A stretch of 64,000 nucleotides of DNA from UBA1858 sp963976865 (GCA_963976865.1 CAXBLY010000001.1:62001-126000), one strand, 5' to 3'. Shown: positions 24,853 to 34,240, counted from the first letter of the stretch. The notes: generated by a model not told the origin, from the sequence alone. A program made the numbers and translations.

Positions 24853-26214
24853 CTACATCGGCATATTCGGCGGCATTTTCCCCTGCATGGCACGCATCAT
24901 ATTTTTCATGCCTCCTTTCTTGGAGAACTTTTTCATCATTTTGCGCATCTGTGTATATTGTTTAAGCAGTCGATTCACATCCTGCACCTGCATACCAGAG
25001 CCTGCTGCAATACGCTGTTTACGTGTGGCTTTGATGATATCAGGGAAACGTCGCTCTTTACGTGTCATGGAATCTATCATTGCCACCATATGAATAACCG
25101 ATTTGTCACTGGCCTGAGATTTCATCGCCTCGGAAATATTACCGGCGCCCGGAAGTTTATCTATCAGACTGCTCATTCCACCCATATTCTGCATTTGTAC
25201 CAGCTGGGAACGTAAGTCGTTTAGACTAAATCCTTTACCGCTCTTTAGCTTTTTGGCAAGTCGACCTGCTTCCTGATGGTCAACCTTCTGCTGAGCTTCC
25301 TCGACCAGAGAAACCACATCACCCATCCCCAGGATTCTTGATGCGACACGATCTGGATGAAATGGCTCTAAACCATCAACTTTCTCTCCGGTGCCCAGAA
25401 ATTTAATGGGTTTGCCGGTGATTTCCCTGACCGACAGCGCAGCACCTCCACGTGCATCGCCATCTGTTTTAGTCAATATGACGCCGGTCAGTGGCAGAGC
25501 TTCGTTAAACGCCTGTGCAGATAAGGCGGCATCCTGGCCACTCATACTATCGACAACAAATAGCGTTTCGACCGGATTGATCTCTGCATGCAGCGCTTTG
25601 ATTTCAGTCATCATTTCGCTATCAACGTGCAAACGACCTGCCGTATCGACAAATAGAATATCGATATGATTGGTTTCAGCATGCTTTATTGCATTTTTGG
25701 CAATCGTCAGGGGTGCTTGCTCAACTTCACTGGGGAAAAAATGAACACCCACTTGACCGGCAAGAGTTTCCAGCTGTTTTATTGCCGCCGGGCGATATAC
25801 GTCACAACTAACGACACTGATTTTTTTCTTTTCAGTTTCAGAAAGACGTTTAGCCAGCTTGGCGATGGTCGTGGTTTTTCCTGCCCCCTGAAGACCGGCA
25901 ACGAGCACAATGGCAGGCGGTTGTGCATTTAGCTGCAGGCCTTCATTGGCATCCCCCATCAGGTGTTCCAATTCATCCTGAACGACCTTGATAAATGCCT
26001 GCCCAGGAGTGATATTTTCGATAACCTCTTTACCAACCGCCGAAACCCGTACACGCTCAATAAATGACTTCACTACAGGCAAGGCCACATCAGCTTCAAG
26101 TAATGCCATGCGTACTTCACGCAGAGCTTCCTGAATATTATCTTCAGTTAATCGCGCTTGTCCGCGCAGCTTCCCGACCGTATCGGACAGGCGTTTGGTT
26201 AAGTTATCAAACAT
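24853..26214 (-). CDS. ffh: Signal recognition particle protein Ffh
   Basis: The 453-residue GTPase binds 4.5S RNA and signal sequences for cotranslational membrane targeting. Motifs are GLQGAGKTTTIAKLA (G1), DTAGRLHVD (G3), TKTDGDARGGAALS (G4) and the methionine-rich M domain (KMMKKFSKKGGMKNMMRAM) at the end. Upstream and divergent lie an MBL gene and ypjD, the same neighbourhood as in many gammaproteobacteria. Confidence 0.98.
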   Translation of the reverse strand: MFDNLTKRLSDTVGKLRGQARLTEDNIQEALREVRMALLEADVALPVVKSFIERVRVSAVGKEVIENITPGQAFIKVVQDELEHLMGDANEGLQLNAQPPAIVLVAGLQGAGKTTTIAKLAKRLSETEKKKISVVSCDVYRPAAIKQLETLAGQVGVHFFPSEVEQAPLTIAKNAIKHAETNHIDILFVDTAGRLHVDSEMMTEIKALHAEINPVETLFVVDSMSGQDAALSAQAFNEALPLTGVILTKTDGDARGGAALSVREITGKPIKFLGTGEKVDGLEPFHPDRVASRILGMGDVVSLVEEAQQKVDHQEAGRLAKKLKSGKGFSLNDLRSQLVQMQNMGGMSSLIDKLPGAGNISEAMKSQASDKSVIHMVAMIDSMTRKERRFPDIIKATRKQRIAAGSGMQVQDVNRLLKQYTQMRKMMKKFSKKGGMKNMMRAMQGKMPPNMPM

Positions 26215-26331
26215 GTATGCTCGCTTATTTGGAATATGTTTCTAGATCGATAGTTTAACGATATACGACTAGACGATCTATTGAAAGCTGGTGAAACTCG
26301 GCAAATATTCGATGTACAAAAGAAGGGGAAT

Positions 26332-27099
26332 TTACAGAAACAGTGTATCACCACTACATATAGACCTGATATTTCTCTGAGGCATCACCGCACGCAGTTC
26401 CTGAATGATTTTTTCTTCTTCGCCCGGCTGCAAGTGTGACACACAAATCTGCGGATGATGTTCCAGCACTTCCAGTTCTCTGGCTAATGACGTAGGCGAG
26501 AAATGTTTGGCCTGATTGGCAATCTCGGATCGTTCATCTGCAAATGCACACTCAACGATGAGTAAATCCACCTCACTTTGCTGGTTCAGCGCCTGCCACA
26601 GTTTTGGGGCTGAAGCAGTGTCACCGCTAAATGCAAAACTACTCTTTGCGTCTTGCACAACATAACTGACTGCAGGCACCGTATGCTCCACTTCTATCAT
26701 TGTGAATGATTTACCATCAATGGTAATAATTTGCTCAGGATGCATGGGCACAAAGCGTACAACAGGTTTTTCATCACTCGGCAGGGAGAAGAAATTGGGC
26801 CAGATTTTCCAGTTAAAAATATGCTCCATTAGCACCTGGTATGTCTCTGTCTGACAGTATACGGTTAACGGCTCGTGAATGAGATTTTCATAGATTGTGT
26901 CTATGAGTAATGGCAGGCCAGCCACATGATCCAGGTGGCTGTGCGTGATAAACACATGCTTGATCTGGAATAACTCTTCAAGTGGCAGTTCGCCGACTCC
27001 GGTACCGCAATCCAGCAGTACGCTGGCATCAACTCTAAGTGCCGTCGTGCGCAACCCGCTACCTATGCCACCACTGCAACCCAATACATTTATTTTCAT
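26332..27099 (-). CDS. MBL-fold hydrolase, possibly class II cyclic nucleotide phosphodiesterase or RNase Z-like
   Basis: The 255-residue protein has a metallo-beta-lactamase fold: HSHLDHVAGLPLLIDTI is the metal-binding motif (about 53-69). Further ligands are probably His134 (EHTVPAVSYVV), Asp (FSGDTASAP) and the final HLQPGEEE. The order resembles 3',5'-cyclic-nucleotide phosphodiesterase class II (PDE1/CpdP) and RNase Z-like hydrolases. The typical RNase Z exosite arm is not visible, so the phosphodiesterase reading is slightly preferred. Substrate unknown. Confidence 0.75.
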   Translation of the reverse strand: MKINVLGCSGGIGSGLRTTALRVDASVLLDCGTGVGELPLEELFQIKHVFITHSHLDHVAGLPLLIDTIYENLIHEPLTVYCQTETYQVLMEHIFNWKIWPNFFSLPSDEKPVVRFVPMHPEQIITIDGKSFTMIEVEHTVPAVSYVVQDAKSSFAFSGDTASAPKLWQALNQQSEVDLLIVECAFADERSEIANQAKHFSPTSLARELEVLEHHPQICVSHLQPGEEEKIIQELRAVMPQRNIRSICSGDTLFL

Positions 27100-27283
27100 A
27101 GGGCTATTATAATAATTATTGTATGCTCATACTAACGCACGCTGATGCTATCACTGACAGTCTGTCCGAAATGTATAATACATCGCAATGCACTGAATTC
27201 GCTCGGATAATTCACGTAACATTGCACACTATCAATAATTCGATTGACATCATACATATTCAGGGCTTATTACTATCTCACTA

Positions 27284-28072
27284 ATGATTGGAATCATCTC
27301 AACAATACTCTGCACCCTCACCTTTGGGGCAATCTGGCACCACATGCAAGCCCGGGCAAGCGGCAACGAATCCACTCGCATCAAATTTATTGCACCATGG
27401 ACATTCGCTATGATTGCCATGGCCATAATGGCCGGATCCCGGTTATTCGATGATTCTGGCCTGAATTTCTATTTTTACAATTCCCTGTTTATCGCAGCAT
27501 TTACCATATGTTCAATACTATATTTAGTCAGTTTGTTTAGGCAAGTTGAACATCTGGGCTTAATTGTATTACCTGTCACGGTAGTGTGTATTGTTTTAAA
27601 CATGCTGTTCTTAAAAGAGGGCGTACAGGTCACACTAAGTTTTGGTATAGAAACACATATCGTAGCCTCGATTATCGCCTTTAGCGTGTTAGGACTGGCC
27701 GCTGTACAGGCAATTTTGCTTTTCTTCCAGGACAGAACCCTTAAATCCCATACAAATACGGGTCTTTTGCGCGCACTTCCATCTCTGCATGAAAGCGAAA
27801 CTTTGCTGTTTCAGACTATCAGCCTTGGTGTACTCATTCTCACAGTCACTTTAGCCTCAGGATTCATTTATTTAGAAGATATATTTGCCCAGCATTTGGT
27901 TCACAAGACCTTGTTATCCTCACTCGCGTGGCTTGTCTTTGTGGTACTGCTCTGGGGAAGAATGCAATTCGGCTGGCGTGGTACTACTGCAATTCGATGG
28001 TCATTATCTGGCTTTACATTTCTGATATTGGCATATTTTGGCAGCAAGTTTGTCCTCGAATTAGTCCTTTAA
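27284..28072 (+). CDS. ypjD: Inner membrane protein YpjD, cytochrome c assembly (CcsA) family
   Basis: A 262-residue protein with about eight membrane helices and the CcsA/HemX-type heme-handling pattern (GIETHIVASIIAFSVLGLAAVQA, HKTLLSSLAWLVF). In E. coli the gene has been linked to magnesium export with the CNNM family protein encoded next to it. The next gene here is such a CNNM/CorB-like protein (91 bp away), which supports this link. The ATG is at 27284. Confidence 0.88.
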   Translation: MIGIISTILCTLTFGAIWHHMQARASGNESTRIKFIAPWTFAMIAMAIMAGSRLFDDSGLNFYFYNSLFIAAFTICSILYLVSLFRQVEHLGLIVLPVTVVCIVLNMLFLKEGVQVTLSFGIETHIVASIIAFSVLGLAAVQAILLFFQDRTLKSHTNTGLLRALPSLHESETLLFQTISLGVLILTVTLASGFIYLEDIFAQHLVHKTLLSSLAWLVFVVLLWGRMQFGWRGTTAIRWSLSGFTFLILAYFGSKFVLELVL

Positions 28073-28163
28073 ACAAGTAAATCAGCTATCTACTCTTGAC
28101 AACCCGAGACATGTTTCCGTAAAACGGAATTGTGTTTGACTACCTGGAGGAGCTGACAAGCTC

Positions 28164-29435
28164 TTGGACGATTATTCGATAAGTACTCTACTTGTTATTC
28201 TTGGAGTACTACTATTACTTTCTGCATTTTTTTCTGGTTCAGAAACAGCCTTAATGGCATTAAACCGTTATCGCTTACGCCATCTTGTTAACAAAGGTCA
28301 TCATGGTGCACGTCTTGCACAGAATCTTCTTGATAAGCCAGACCGATTGATCGGCCTGATATTACTTGGTAACAACATAGTTAACTTAATTGCGTCACCG
28401 TTGGCCGCATATATTGGTTATCGCCTGTATGGAGATGCCGGTGTGTTTTCTGCCACCATACTGTTCATAGTCACTGTCTTAATATTCGCAGAAGTTACAC
28501 CAAAAACATTAGCCGCCATACACCCTGAAAAATTTGCATTCCCTGCTTCATATGTTTACACACCACTACAGTACATCGCATACCCGGTTGTTCTATTAAT
28601 CAATGGAATTGCCAACACATTGCTTAGACTGTTTGGCGTGAGACTGGGTGATGCAGGACTCAGCTCACTAAGCAGGGAAGAGCTACGCACAGTGGTACAG
28701 GAGGCAGGTGGGCTTATTCCACGCACTCACCAAAATATGCTGATTGGTATTCTGGATCTGGAATCCATTACTGTAGAAGACATTATGATTCCACGCAACG
28801 AAGTAATGGGCGTAGACATTGATACCGACTGGGAAGACATACGGTCACAAATCTCCAATGCGCCCTTCACTCGCATGCCTGTATATCATGAAAATCTTGA
28901 TAATATTATTGGCTTCTTACACTTGCGAAAAATATTTTCTCGCATTGTAGAAAATGAAATTACTTTGGAGGAACTTATACAAAACGTCAGGGAACCATAC
29001 TTCATTCCGGAAGGCACCAGCTTAAACAGACAGCTTCTGAATTTCCAGAGAGAAAAAAGACGCATTGGATTAGTTGTCGATGAATATGGTGATATTCAAG
29101 GCCTGGTGACACTGGAGGATTTACTTGAAGAGATCGTTGGAGAATTCACCAATGACCCCGCCACCTTAACCACCGACATTCACCCACAGGAAGACGGTAG
29201 CTACGTGGTTGATGGAAGTACTCATGTGCGCGATGTAAATAAAGCTCTAGACTGGAATCTACATGAAGATGGGCCACGCACGATTAACGGACTTGTTCTT
29301 GAACACCTGGAAACCATTCCAGAAACAGGTACCTCTGTACTGATAGATGGACATCCTATTGAAATAGTACGCATGCTGAATAACTCTATCCGCACAGTGC
29401 GCATTCAACATAAAGTAACTCTAGATACTGAATAA
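28164..29435 (+). CDS. CNNM/CorC family membrane protein (YfjD/CorB-like)
   Basis: The 423-residue protein begins with a DUF21 membrane domain (about 8-170, FFSGSETALMALNRYRLRHL). Two CBS domains follow (VEDIMIPRNEVMGV to about 270) and a C-terminal CorC/HlyC domain (VDEYGDIQGLVTLEDLLEEIVGE, then DGSTHVRDVN). Such proteins are thought to export Mg2+ or Co2+. The start is TTG at 28164, with GGAGGAG at 28146-28152. It pairs with ypjD as in other gammaproteobacteria. CorC itself (HlyC-only form) is not encoded here. Confidence 0.9.
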   Translation: MDDYSISTLLVILGVLLLLSAFFSGSETALMALNRYRLRHLVNKGHHGARLAQNLLDKPDRLIGLILLGNNIVNLIASPLAAYIGYRLYGDAGVFSATILFIVTVLIFAEVTPKTLAAIHPEKFAFPASYVYTPLQYIAYPVVLLINGIANTLLRLFGVRLGDAGLSSLSREELRTVVQEAGGLIPRTHQNMLIGILDLESITVEDIMIPRNEVMGVDIDTDWEDIRSQISNAPFTRMPVYHENLDNIIGFLHLRKIFSRIVENEITLEELIQNVREPYFIPEGTSLNRQLLNFQREKRRIGLVVDEYGDIQGLVTLEDLLEEIVGEFTNDPATLTTDIHPQEDGSYVVDGSTHVRDVNKALDWNLHEDGPRTINGLVLEHLETIPETGTSVLIDGHPIEIVRMLNNSIRTVRIQHKVTLDTE

Positions 29436-29509
29436 ACTCAAATACACAGAAATTGATTTTTTGTGGACATCACGACACACTCAACATATGTCACAACCAG
29501 CAAATCCTA

Positions 29510-30874
29510 ATGAGTAAAGCGACGCAATATCAATGTGATGCCTGCGGGCATGCGTTTAACAAATGGAGCGGCCAGTGCCCTGAATGCAGCGCATGGAACA
29601 CACTGGAAGAAACTCGCAGTATTCAGACCAGCGGCAAAGTCAGGTCCATCACTCCCAAAGCTAGCAGCAGAGTTATTCCTCTTGCTGATGTTGACACTAT
29701 TACTGACCCCAGAATTCAAACCGAGCTCGGCGAACTGGATCGCGTGCTTGGTGGAGGGATTGTCCATGGCTCTGTTGTCCTGGTTGGCGGCAGTCCAGGC
29801 ATAGGAAAGTCGACCCTGCTGATACAAATGCTAGCTTCGCTGGATCAATACCAGACCTTATATATCAGTGGAGAAGAATCCGCTCAACAAATATCACTAC
29901 GTGCAGAACGTTTGGCGCTGAACAAAGATAATATACGCTTACTTAGCAGCGTCTCACTGGAAGAAGTACTTTCTACACTTCAAGCCACTAAACCCAAACT
30001 GGTGATTGTTGACTCCATCCAGACACTGGCCAGCGAACAACTGAACTCTGCGGCCGGCTCTGTTTCACAAGTACGAGAATGTGCAGGCCAGTTAGTCCAG
30101 TTCGCAAAAAACTCTAACACAACATTATTTGTCGTTGGCCACGTCACCAAGGAAGGCACATTGGCAGGACCACGTGTTCTTGAACACATGGTCGATACTG
30201 TTTTGTATTTTGAAGGTGATAGCAGCGATCGTTTTCGACTCTTGCGCGCGACGAAAAATCGTTTCGGCGCTGTGAATGAACTGGGTGTGTTCGTGATGCA
30301 GGAAACAGGATTAAAAGGAGTAAAAAATCCTTCTGCATTATTTTTATCTCACCACCAGACACCCGCGTCCGGTAGCGTTGTCATGGTGACAAGGGAAGGT
30401 ACTCGCCCTTTAATGGTAGAAGTACAGTCGTTAGTTGATGACAACCCCTCCAGCAACCCTCGCAGGCTCGCGCAAGGTATCGAACAGAACAGACTGTCTA
30501 TGTTGTTAGCCGTCATGAATCGTCATGGTGGCATTTCCTTACACAATGAGGATGTCTTTATTAACGTGGTCGGTGGCGTGCGCGTTCAGGAACCAGCCGT
30601 TGATTTACCGATTTTATTAGCCACACTATCGAGCTTTCGTGACTTTTTACTGCCAAGAGAGTTAGTCGCCTTCGGTGAAGTGGGTTTAGCTGGCGAAATA
30701 CGCCCCGTTCCCAATGGTCAAGAACGCTTGCGCGAAGCGGCCAAACATGGATTCAAGCAGGCAATCATCCCTGCAGCCAACGCACACAAGGATGGTATTG
30801 ACGGCCTGGAAATCATTCCCGTCTCAAGATTATCCGAAGCAATTGACTGGGTGTTAAATCACTATGCCAGATAA
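29510..30874 (+). CDS. radA: DNA repair protein RadA
   Basis: RadA helps process recombination intermediates beside RecA. The ATG at 29510 gives the family start: a zinc finger (CDACGHAFNKWSGQCPEC), then Walker A (GGSPGIGKSTLLIQML), the KNRFG motif (LRATKNRFGAVNE), and a C-terminal Lon-protease-like domain (LAGEIRPV). The frame opens at 29453, but those codons do not resemble the family. It overlaps the fdhD-type gene by 11 bp. Confidence 0.97.
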   Translation: MSKATQYQCDACGHAFNKWSGQCPECSAWNTLEETRSIQTSGKVRSITPKASSRVIPLADVDTITDPRIQTELGELDRVLGGGIVHGSVVLVGGSPGIGKSTLLIQMLASLDQYQTLYISGEESAQQISLRAERLALNKDNIRLLSSVSLEEVLSTLQATKPKLVIVDSIQTLASEQLNSAAGSVSQVRECAGQLVQFAKNSNTTLFVVGHVTKEGTLAGPRVLEHMVDTVLYFEGDSSDRFRLLRATKNRFGAVNELGVFVMQETGLKGVKNPSALFLSHHQTPASGSVVMVTREGTRPLMVEVQSLVDDNPSSNPRRLAQGIEQNRLSMLLAVMNRHGGISLHNEDVFINVVGGVRVQEPAVDLPILLATLSSFRDFLLPRELVAFGEVGLAGEIRPVPNGQERLREAAKHGFKQAIIPAANAHKDGIDGLEIIPVSRLSEAIDWVLNHYAR

Positions 30875-31706
30875 ACCCAGCCTATCTGATTCAGGACTTG
30901 CTCCCACTCACGCGGTAGTTGCTGTTGACCAGTACGGTGAGCAGCGTGATGTAAGAGTATCCGGAGAATCACCATTAACCCTTAAAGTTGACGACAGGGA
31001 AGTAGTCACCTTGATGACCCTGGGAACACACCCGGAATTACTCGCTTTGGGTTACTTGCGTAATCAGAGACTCATCGAAAATATTACTGATATTGAATCT
31101 GTCAACGTAGACTGGGATAAAGAAAGCGCACAGGTCATCACACGAAGTGGACACGGTATTAGTAATTGGCAAGAAAAACTGGGCAAGCGCACAGTCACAA
31201 CCGGCTGCGGTCAGGGCACTGTATTTAGCTGCACACTAGACAAACTTTACGAACAAAAACTACCACAGGTAAAGATCAGGCAGTCTCTGTTATACGAGCT
31301 GTTAAAATCCATTACTGGTTACAACGAAATCTACAAACAGGCAGGCGCTGTACATGGATGCGCATTATGCAAAGGGGCTGAGATTTTAAATTTTGTTGAA
31401 GATGTTGGTCGTCATAACGCAGCGGATGCAATCTCAGGAAGCATGTGGCTGAATGGTATAAGCGGTGAAGACAAAATTTTCTATACCACCGGGCGACTGA
31501 CCTCAGAGATTGTAATGAAAGTTACTCATATGGGTATTCCCATTTTATTGTCGCGCTCAGGCGTCACTCACATGGGACTGGAACTTGCCAGGGACCTGGG
31601 AGTTACAATGATTGCGCGTGCAAAAGGCAAAGCTTTTTTAGTCTACAACGGCAGTGAAAATATTATCTACGACTGCAAGCCCGACAAACCTGCAAGTCTG
31701 ACCTGA
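30864..31706 (+). CDS. fdhD: FdhD-like sulfurtransferase for formate dehydrogenase
   Basis: FdhD passes sulfur from IscS to the molybdenum cofactor of formate dehydrogenases. The 280-residue protein has the family blocks ESPLTLKVDDREVVTLMTLGTHPELLALGYL, GAVHGCALC, VEDVGRHNAADAI, and TTGRLTSEIVMKV. The loop that carries Cys-x-x-Cys in E. coli FdhD reads TTGCGQGTVF here: Cys115 is kept but the second cysteine is a Gly. No formate dehydrogenase genes lie nearby. It overlaps radA by 11 bp and abuts the convergent DUF3501 gene. Confidence 0.88.
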   Translation: MPDKPSLSDSGLAPTHAVVAVDQYGEQRDVRVSGESPLTLKVDDREVVTLMTLGTHPELLALGYLRNQRLIENITDIESVNVDWDKESAQVITRSGHGISNWQEKLGKRTVTTGCGQGTVFSCTLDKLYEQKLPQVKIRQSLLYELLKSITGYNEIYKQAGAVHGCALCKGAEILNFVEDVGRHNAADAISGSMWLNGISGEDKIFYTTGRLTSEIVMKVTHMGIPILLSRSGVTHMGLELARDLGVTMIARAKGKAFLVYNGSENIIYDCKPDKPASLT

Positions 31707-32294
31707 CTAGTCGAGATCCTCCGCTAGTGATGCTCGCATGGCATCTGAAACTGCATTCACAGTGACAGAATACTTTTCATGCTCTATCCCTGCCGCAATC
31801 GCAGCACCCGCTTTTACAGCCTTGATCATTTCATCATTCAGCTCAAAGCGTGCAAAGTGAACTGATGATGTTTTATCTTCTGTTTCGCGCTCTAGATCTT
31901 CATTACATACTGGATAAACCTTATCAAAACCTTCAACAGCAACCCACACGGTTTTCTCTATACCAATCAACTCTCCCAAACGCTTTCGTCGAACCTCTTC
32001 ATCGTCATACTCAAGCATAAAGGTTGCTTTCCAGTTACTCCCGTCAGGAATAAGCGGATTGTAGGCATCAAGCTCTTCTTGTATACCTGCCGCATCAAAG
32101 ACTTTTTCCGCACGTAGCATTTCCTGAACCTGATAATGCATTAAAGTACGATCTTCAAAATGTAGCGCTGCATGTTCACCGAGTCGCAGTACGCGGTTCT
32201 TTTTATGCGCGATCATTTTTGCGCGAAACTCTGCACGTAGATTCGAATATTCTTCCAGCGAGTAAAGGTCTTCTCTTGTTAACTTTTGCATCAT
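31707..32294 (-). CDS. DUF3501 family protein
   Basis: A 195-residue DUF3501 protein (TREDLYSLEEYSNLRAEFRAKMIAHKKNRVLRLGEHA near the N-terminus). Its function is unknown. It is the third gene of rubrerythrin-Fe-S oxidoreductase-DUF3501 on the minus strand, 20 bp after the Fe-S gene. That order recurs in other proteobacteria and suggests a role in peroxide or iron stress, by association. One cysteine (VCNEDLE) and many acidic residues are visible. Confidence 0.85.
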   Translation of the reverse strand: MMQKLTREDLYSLEEYSNLRAEFRAKMIAHKKNRVLRLGEHAALHFEDRTLMHYQVQEMLRAEKVFDAAGIQEELDAYNPLIPDGSNWKATFMLEYDDEEVRRKRLGELIGIEKTVWVAVEGFDKVYPVCNEDLERETEDKTSSVHFARFELNDEMIKAVKAGAAIAAGIEHEKYSVTVNAVSDAMRASLAEDLD

Positions 32295-32314
32295 ATTCTC
32301 TTCTTTCTGTAATC

Positions 32315-33640
32315 TTATAGTCCGTAAGCGATTCTCAGCAATGTCATCGGATGCGTCGCTTCAGATTCATCTTTCATTCCACTTGATATCTGGTGTCCTG
32401 CCATGGGGCAATCACTGCTGTAGTAATTAGCTTGCGCTTTTTGCAGTTTGGAAACGATTGGGCGACATATTTTCATGGATATTTCATGAAACTCCTTTTT
32501 AACTGCGTAGGTGCCATCATGTCCTGAACAGCGTTCTAACACCTCCAGCTCAGTATCTGGAATGAGATTCAGGACATCACGCGTTTTCAAGCCGATTCTT
32601 TGTACGCGCAAATGACAGGACGCATGATAAAACACTTTACCCAGAGACTTGCTGAAATCCACATTCAACTGTTTATTTTTGTGCTGCTTATAGAGATATT
32701 CAAACGGATCAAAAATATGTTCTTTGACCCGCTGCACTCCTTCATCATCCGGAAACATAAGAGGCAACTCCTGTTTAAACATAAGCACACATGAAGGAAC
32801 TGGAGCCACAATATCCCAGCCCGAATCAATCCATTTAAGCATGGTTGGAATGTTCGCATCTTTTAATTTAGCGACACTTTCCAAATCACCCAACTCAAGT
32901 TTTGGCATGCCGCAGCAGTTTTCTTTTTCCATAATGGAAATGGAAATTTTATTATGCTCAAACACTTTCACTAAATCATTGGCAATTTCAGGTTCATTGA
33001 AATTGTTGTAGCAGGTAACAAATAGTGCGACTTTACTTTCAGCCTGCGTATTCACAGGCAGTGCTTTTTTAGATAAGGTTTTTCGTGCAGTTTTCGTATG
33101 ATATTTGGGAATTCTCGCATCAGCATGCACACCCAGGGTTTTCTCTAGCGCTTTACGACCCGCTTTCATTTCACCTGCAGAATTAACTATTTGGGCAATC
33201 ACTGGAATGCCTGCCAGCTTTCCTACAGTATCTGTAGCGCTTAATATCTTGTCGCGCTTTTTAACCTCGCCTTTACGGAATTTAATAGCTTTGGCGCGCA
33301 ACATAAGATGTGGAAAATCCACATTCCATTCATGAGGAGGGACATAAGGACATTTAGTCAGGTAACAGAGGTCACACAGGTAACAGTGATCAACCACCTT
33401 GGTGTAGTCTTTTTTATCAACACCATCGACTTCCATCGTTTCCGATTCATCAACCAGATCAAACAAGGTTGGAAACGAGTTACACAGACTTACACAACGA
33501 CGGCAGCCATGACAGATATCAAATACCCGCTCCAGCTCAGCATTGAGTAATTCTTCGTTGTAAAATTCTGGATTATTCCAGTCAATTGGGTGTCTTGTAG
33601 GCGCTTCCAAGCTACCTTCACGTGAACCAGATGTAGCCAC
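32315..33640 (-). CDS. Fe-S oxidoreductase related to GlpC/HdrD
   Basis: A 441-residue protein with two 4Fe-4S motifs: Cys43/46/49/53 (CHGCRRCVSLC) and Cys86/89/92/97 (CYLCDLCYLTKCP). Two CCG-type regions follow. The first is intact (ENCCGMPKLELG). The second reads ERCSGHDGTY, so one cysteine of the pair is missing, a variant also known in such proteins. It probably passes electrons, perhaps to rubrerythrin, but the partner is not shown. It lies 76 bp downstream of the rubrerythrin gene with a hairpin between them. Confidence 0.85.
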   Translation of the reverse strand: MATSGSREGSLEAPTRHPIDWNNPEFYNEELLNAELERVFDICHGCRRCVSLCNSFPTLFDLVDESETMEVDGVDKKDYTKVVDHCYLCDLCYLTKCPYVPPHEWNVDFPHLMLRAKAIKFRKGEVKKRDKILSATDTVGKLAGIPVIAQIVNSAGEMKAGRKALEKTLGVHADARIPKYHTKTARKTLSKKALPVNTQAESKVALFVTCYNNFNEPEIANDLVKVFEHNKISISIMEKENCCGMPKLELGDLESVAKLKDANIPTMLKWIDSGWDIVAPVPSCVLMFKQELPLMFPDDEGVQRVKEHIFDPFEYLYKQHKNKQLNVDFSKSLGKVFYHASCHLRVQRIGLKTRDVLNLIPDTELEVLERCSGHDGTYAVKKEFHEISMKICRPIVSKLQKAQANYYSSDCPMAGHQISSGMKDESEATHPMTLLRIAYGL

Positions 33641-33677
33641 GAACCAGTCCTTTTTATAGATAAAACAAAATTTATAA

Positions 33678-33707
33678 ACCGCACACTGAATCTACTCAGT
33701 GTGCGGT
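33678..33707 (-). terminator. Terminator or attenuator after rubrerythrin
   Basis: ACCGCACACTGA (33678-33689) and TCAGTGTGCGGT (33696-33707) make a 12-bp perfect stem with a 6-nt loop. The minus-strand sequence after it is T-rich (TTATAAATTTTGTTTTAT). It is 9 bp after the rubrerythrin stop, so it would make rubrerythrin mRNA much more abundant than the downstream genes. Confidence 0.7.
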
Positions 33708-33716
33708 AACAGTTAC

Positions 33717-34136
33717 TTAGCCGTCCAGGCTGTCTAGAGCTTTTTGGAAACGGTTAGCGTGAGAACGCTCAGCTTTCGCCAGTGTCTCAAACCAGTCAGC
33801 AATTTCCTCGAAATTCTCATCGCGCGCAGATTTTGCCATTCCCGGATACATATCCGTGTATTCATGTGTCTCGCCAGCGATTGCTGTTTTAAGATTGTCA
33901 CCAGTTGCACCAAATGGAAGGCCTGTCGCAGGATCACCACATTCTTCCAGATACTCCAGATGTCCATGTGCATGGCCTGTCTCGCCTTCAGCGGTTGATC
34001 TGAACACGGTCGCAACGTCGTTGTAACCCTCAACATCAGCTTTTGCTGCGAAGTATAGATAGCGGCGATTTGCTTGCGACTCACCAGCAAACGCGGCCTT
34101 TAAATTTTCTTCAGTCTTTGTACCTTTAAGAGACAT
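33717..34136 (-). CDS. rbr: Rubrerythrin (diiron domain only)
   Basis: A ferritin-like diiron protein that reduces hydrogen peroxide in anaerobes and microaerophiles. The 139 residues carry two EXXH-type iron-ligand motifs, EGETGHAHGH (Glu52/His55) and KAERSHANRF (Glu123/His126), plus Glu19 and GETHEY. The C-terminal rubredoxin domain of classical rubrerythrin is absent, so another protein must supply electrons. GGAGGT at 34144-34149 is a near-perfect ribosome binding site. A strong promoter with two dyad operators lies upstream. Confidence 0.93.
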   Translation of the reverse strand: MSLKGTKTEENLKAAFAGESQANRRYLYFAAKADVEGYNDVATVFRSTAEGETGHAHGHLEYLEECGDPATGLPFGATGDNLKTAIAGETHEYTDMYPGMAKSARDENFEEIADWFETLAKAERSHANRFQKALDSLDG

Positions 34137-34185
34137 TCGGATGACCTCCAGTTAATATATTTAAGTTAAATGAGAAACGTTCTGA

Positions 34186-34240
34186 TTTAGAATGATTCTA
34201 AAAACGGCGCAAGATTAGAATAAGTCTAAATATTTGTCAA
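34186..34240 (-). promoter_or_regulatory. Rubrerythrin promoter with two Fur-family (PerR/Irr-like) operator dyads
   Basis: On the minus strand TTGACA (34235-34240) and TAATCT (34212-34217) are 17 bp apart. The spacer and -10 are covered by an imperfect dyad, ATTAGAATAAGTCTAAAT on the plus strand (34214-34231). Just past the expected start (about 34205) is a perfect dyad TTTAGAATGATTCTAAA (34186-34202). These match the PerR box and also the Irr iron-control motif. The two centres are 28 bp apart. Binding either site would block transcription. Confidence 0.7.
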
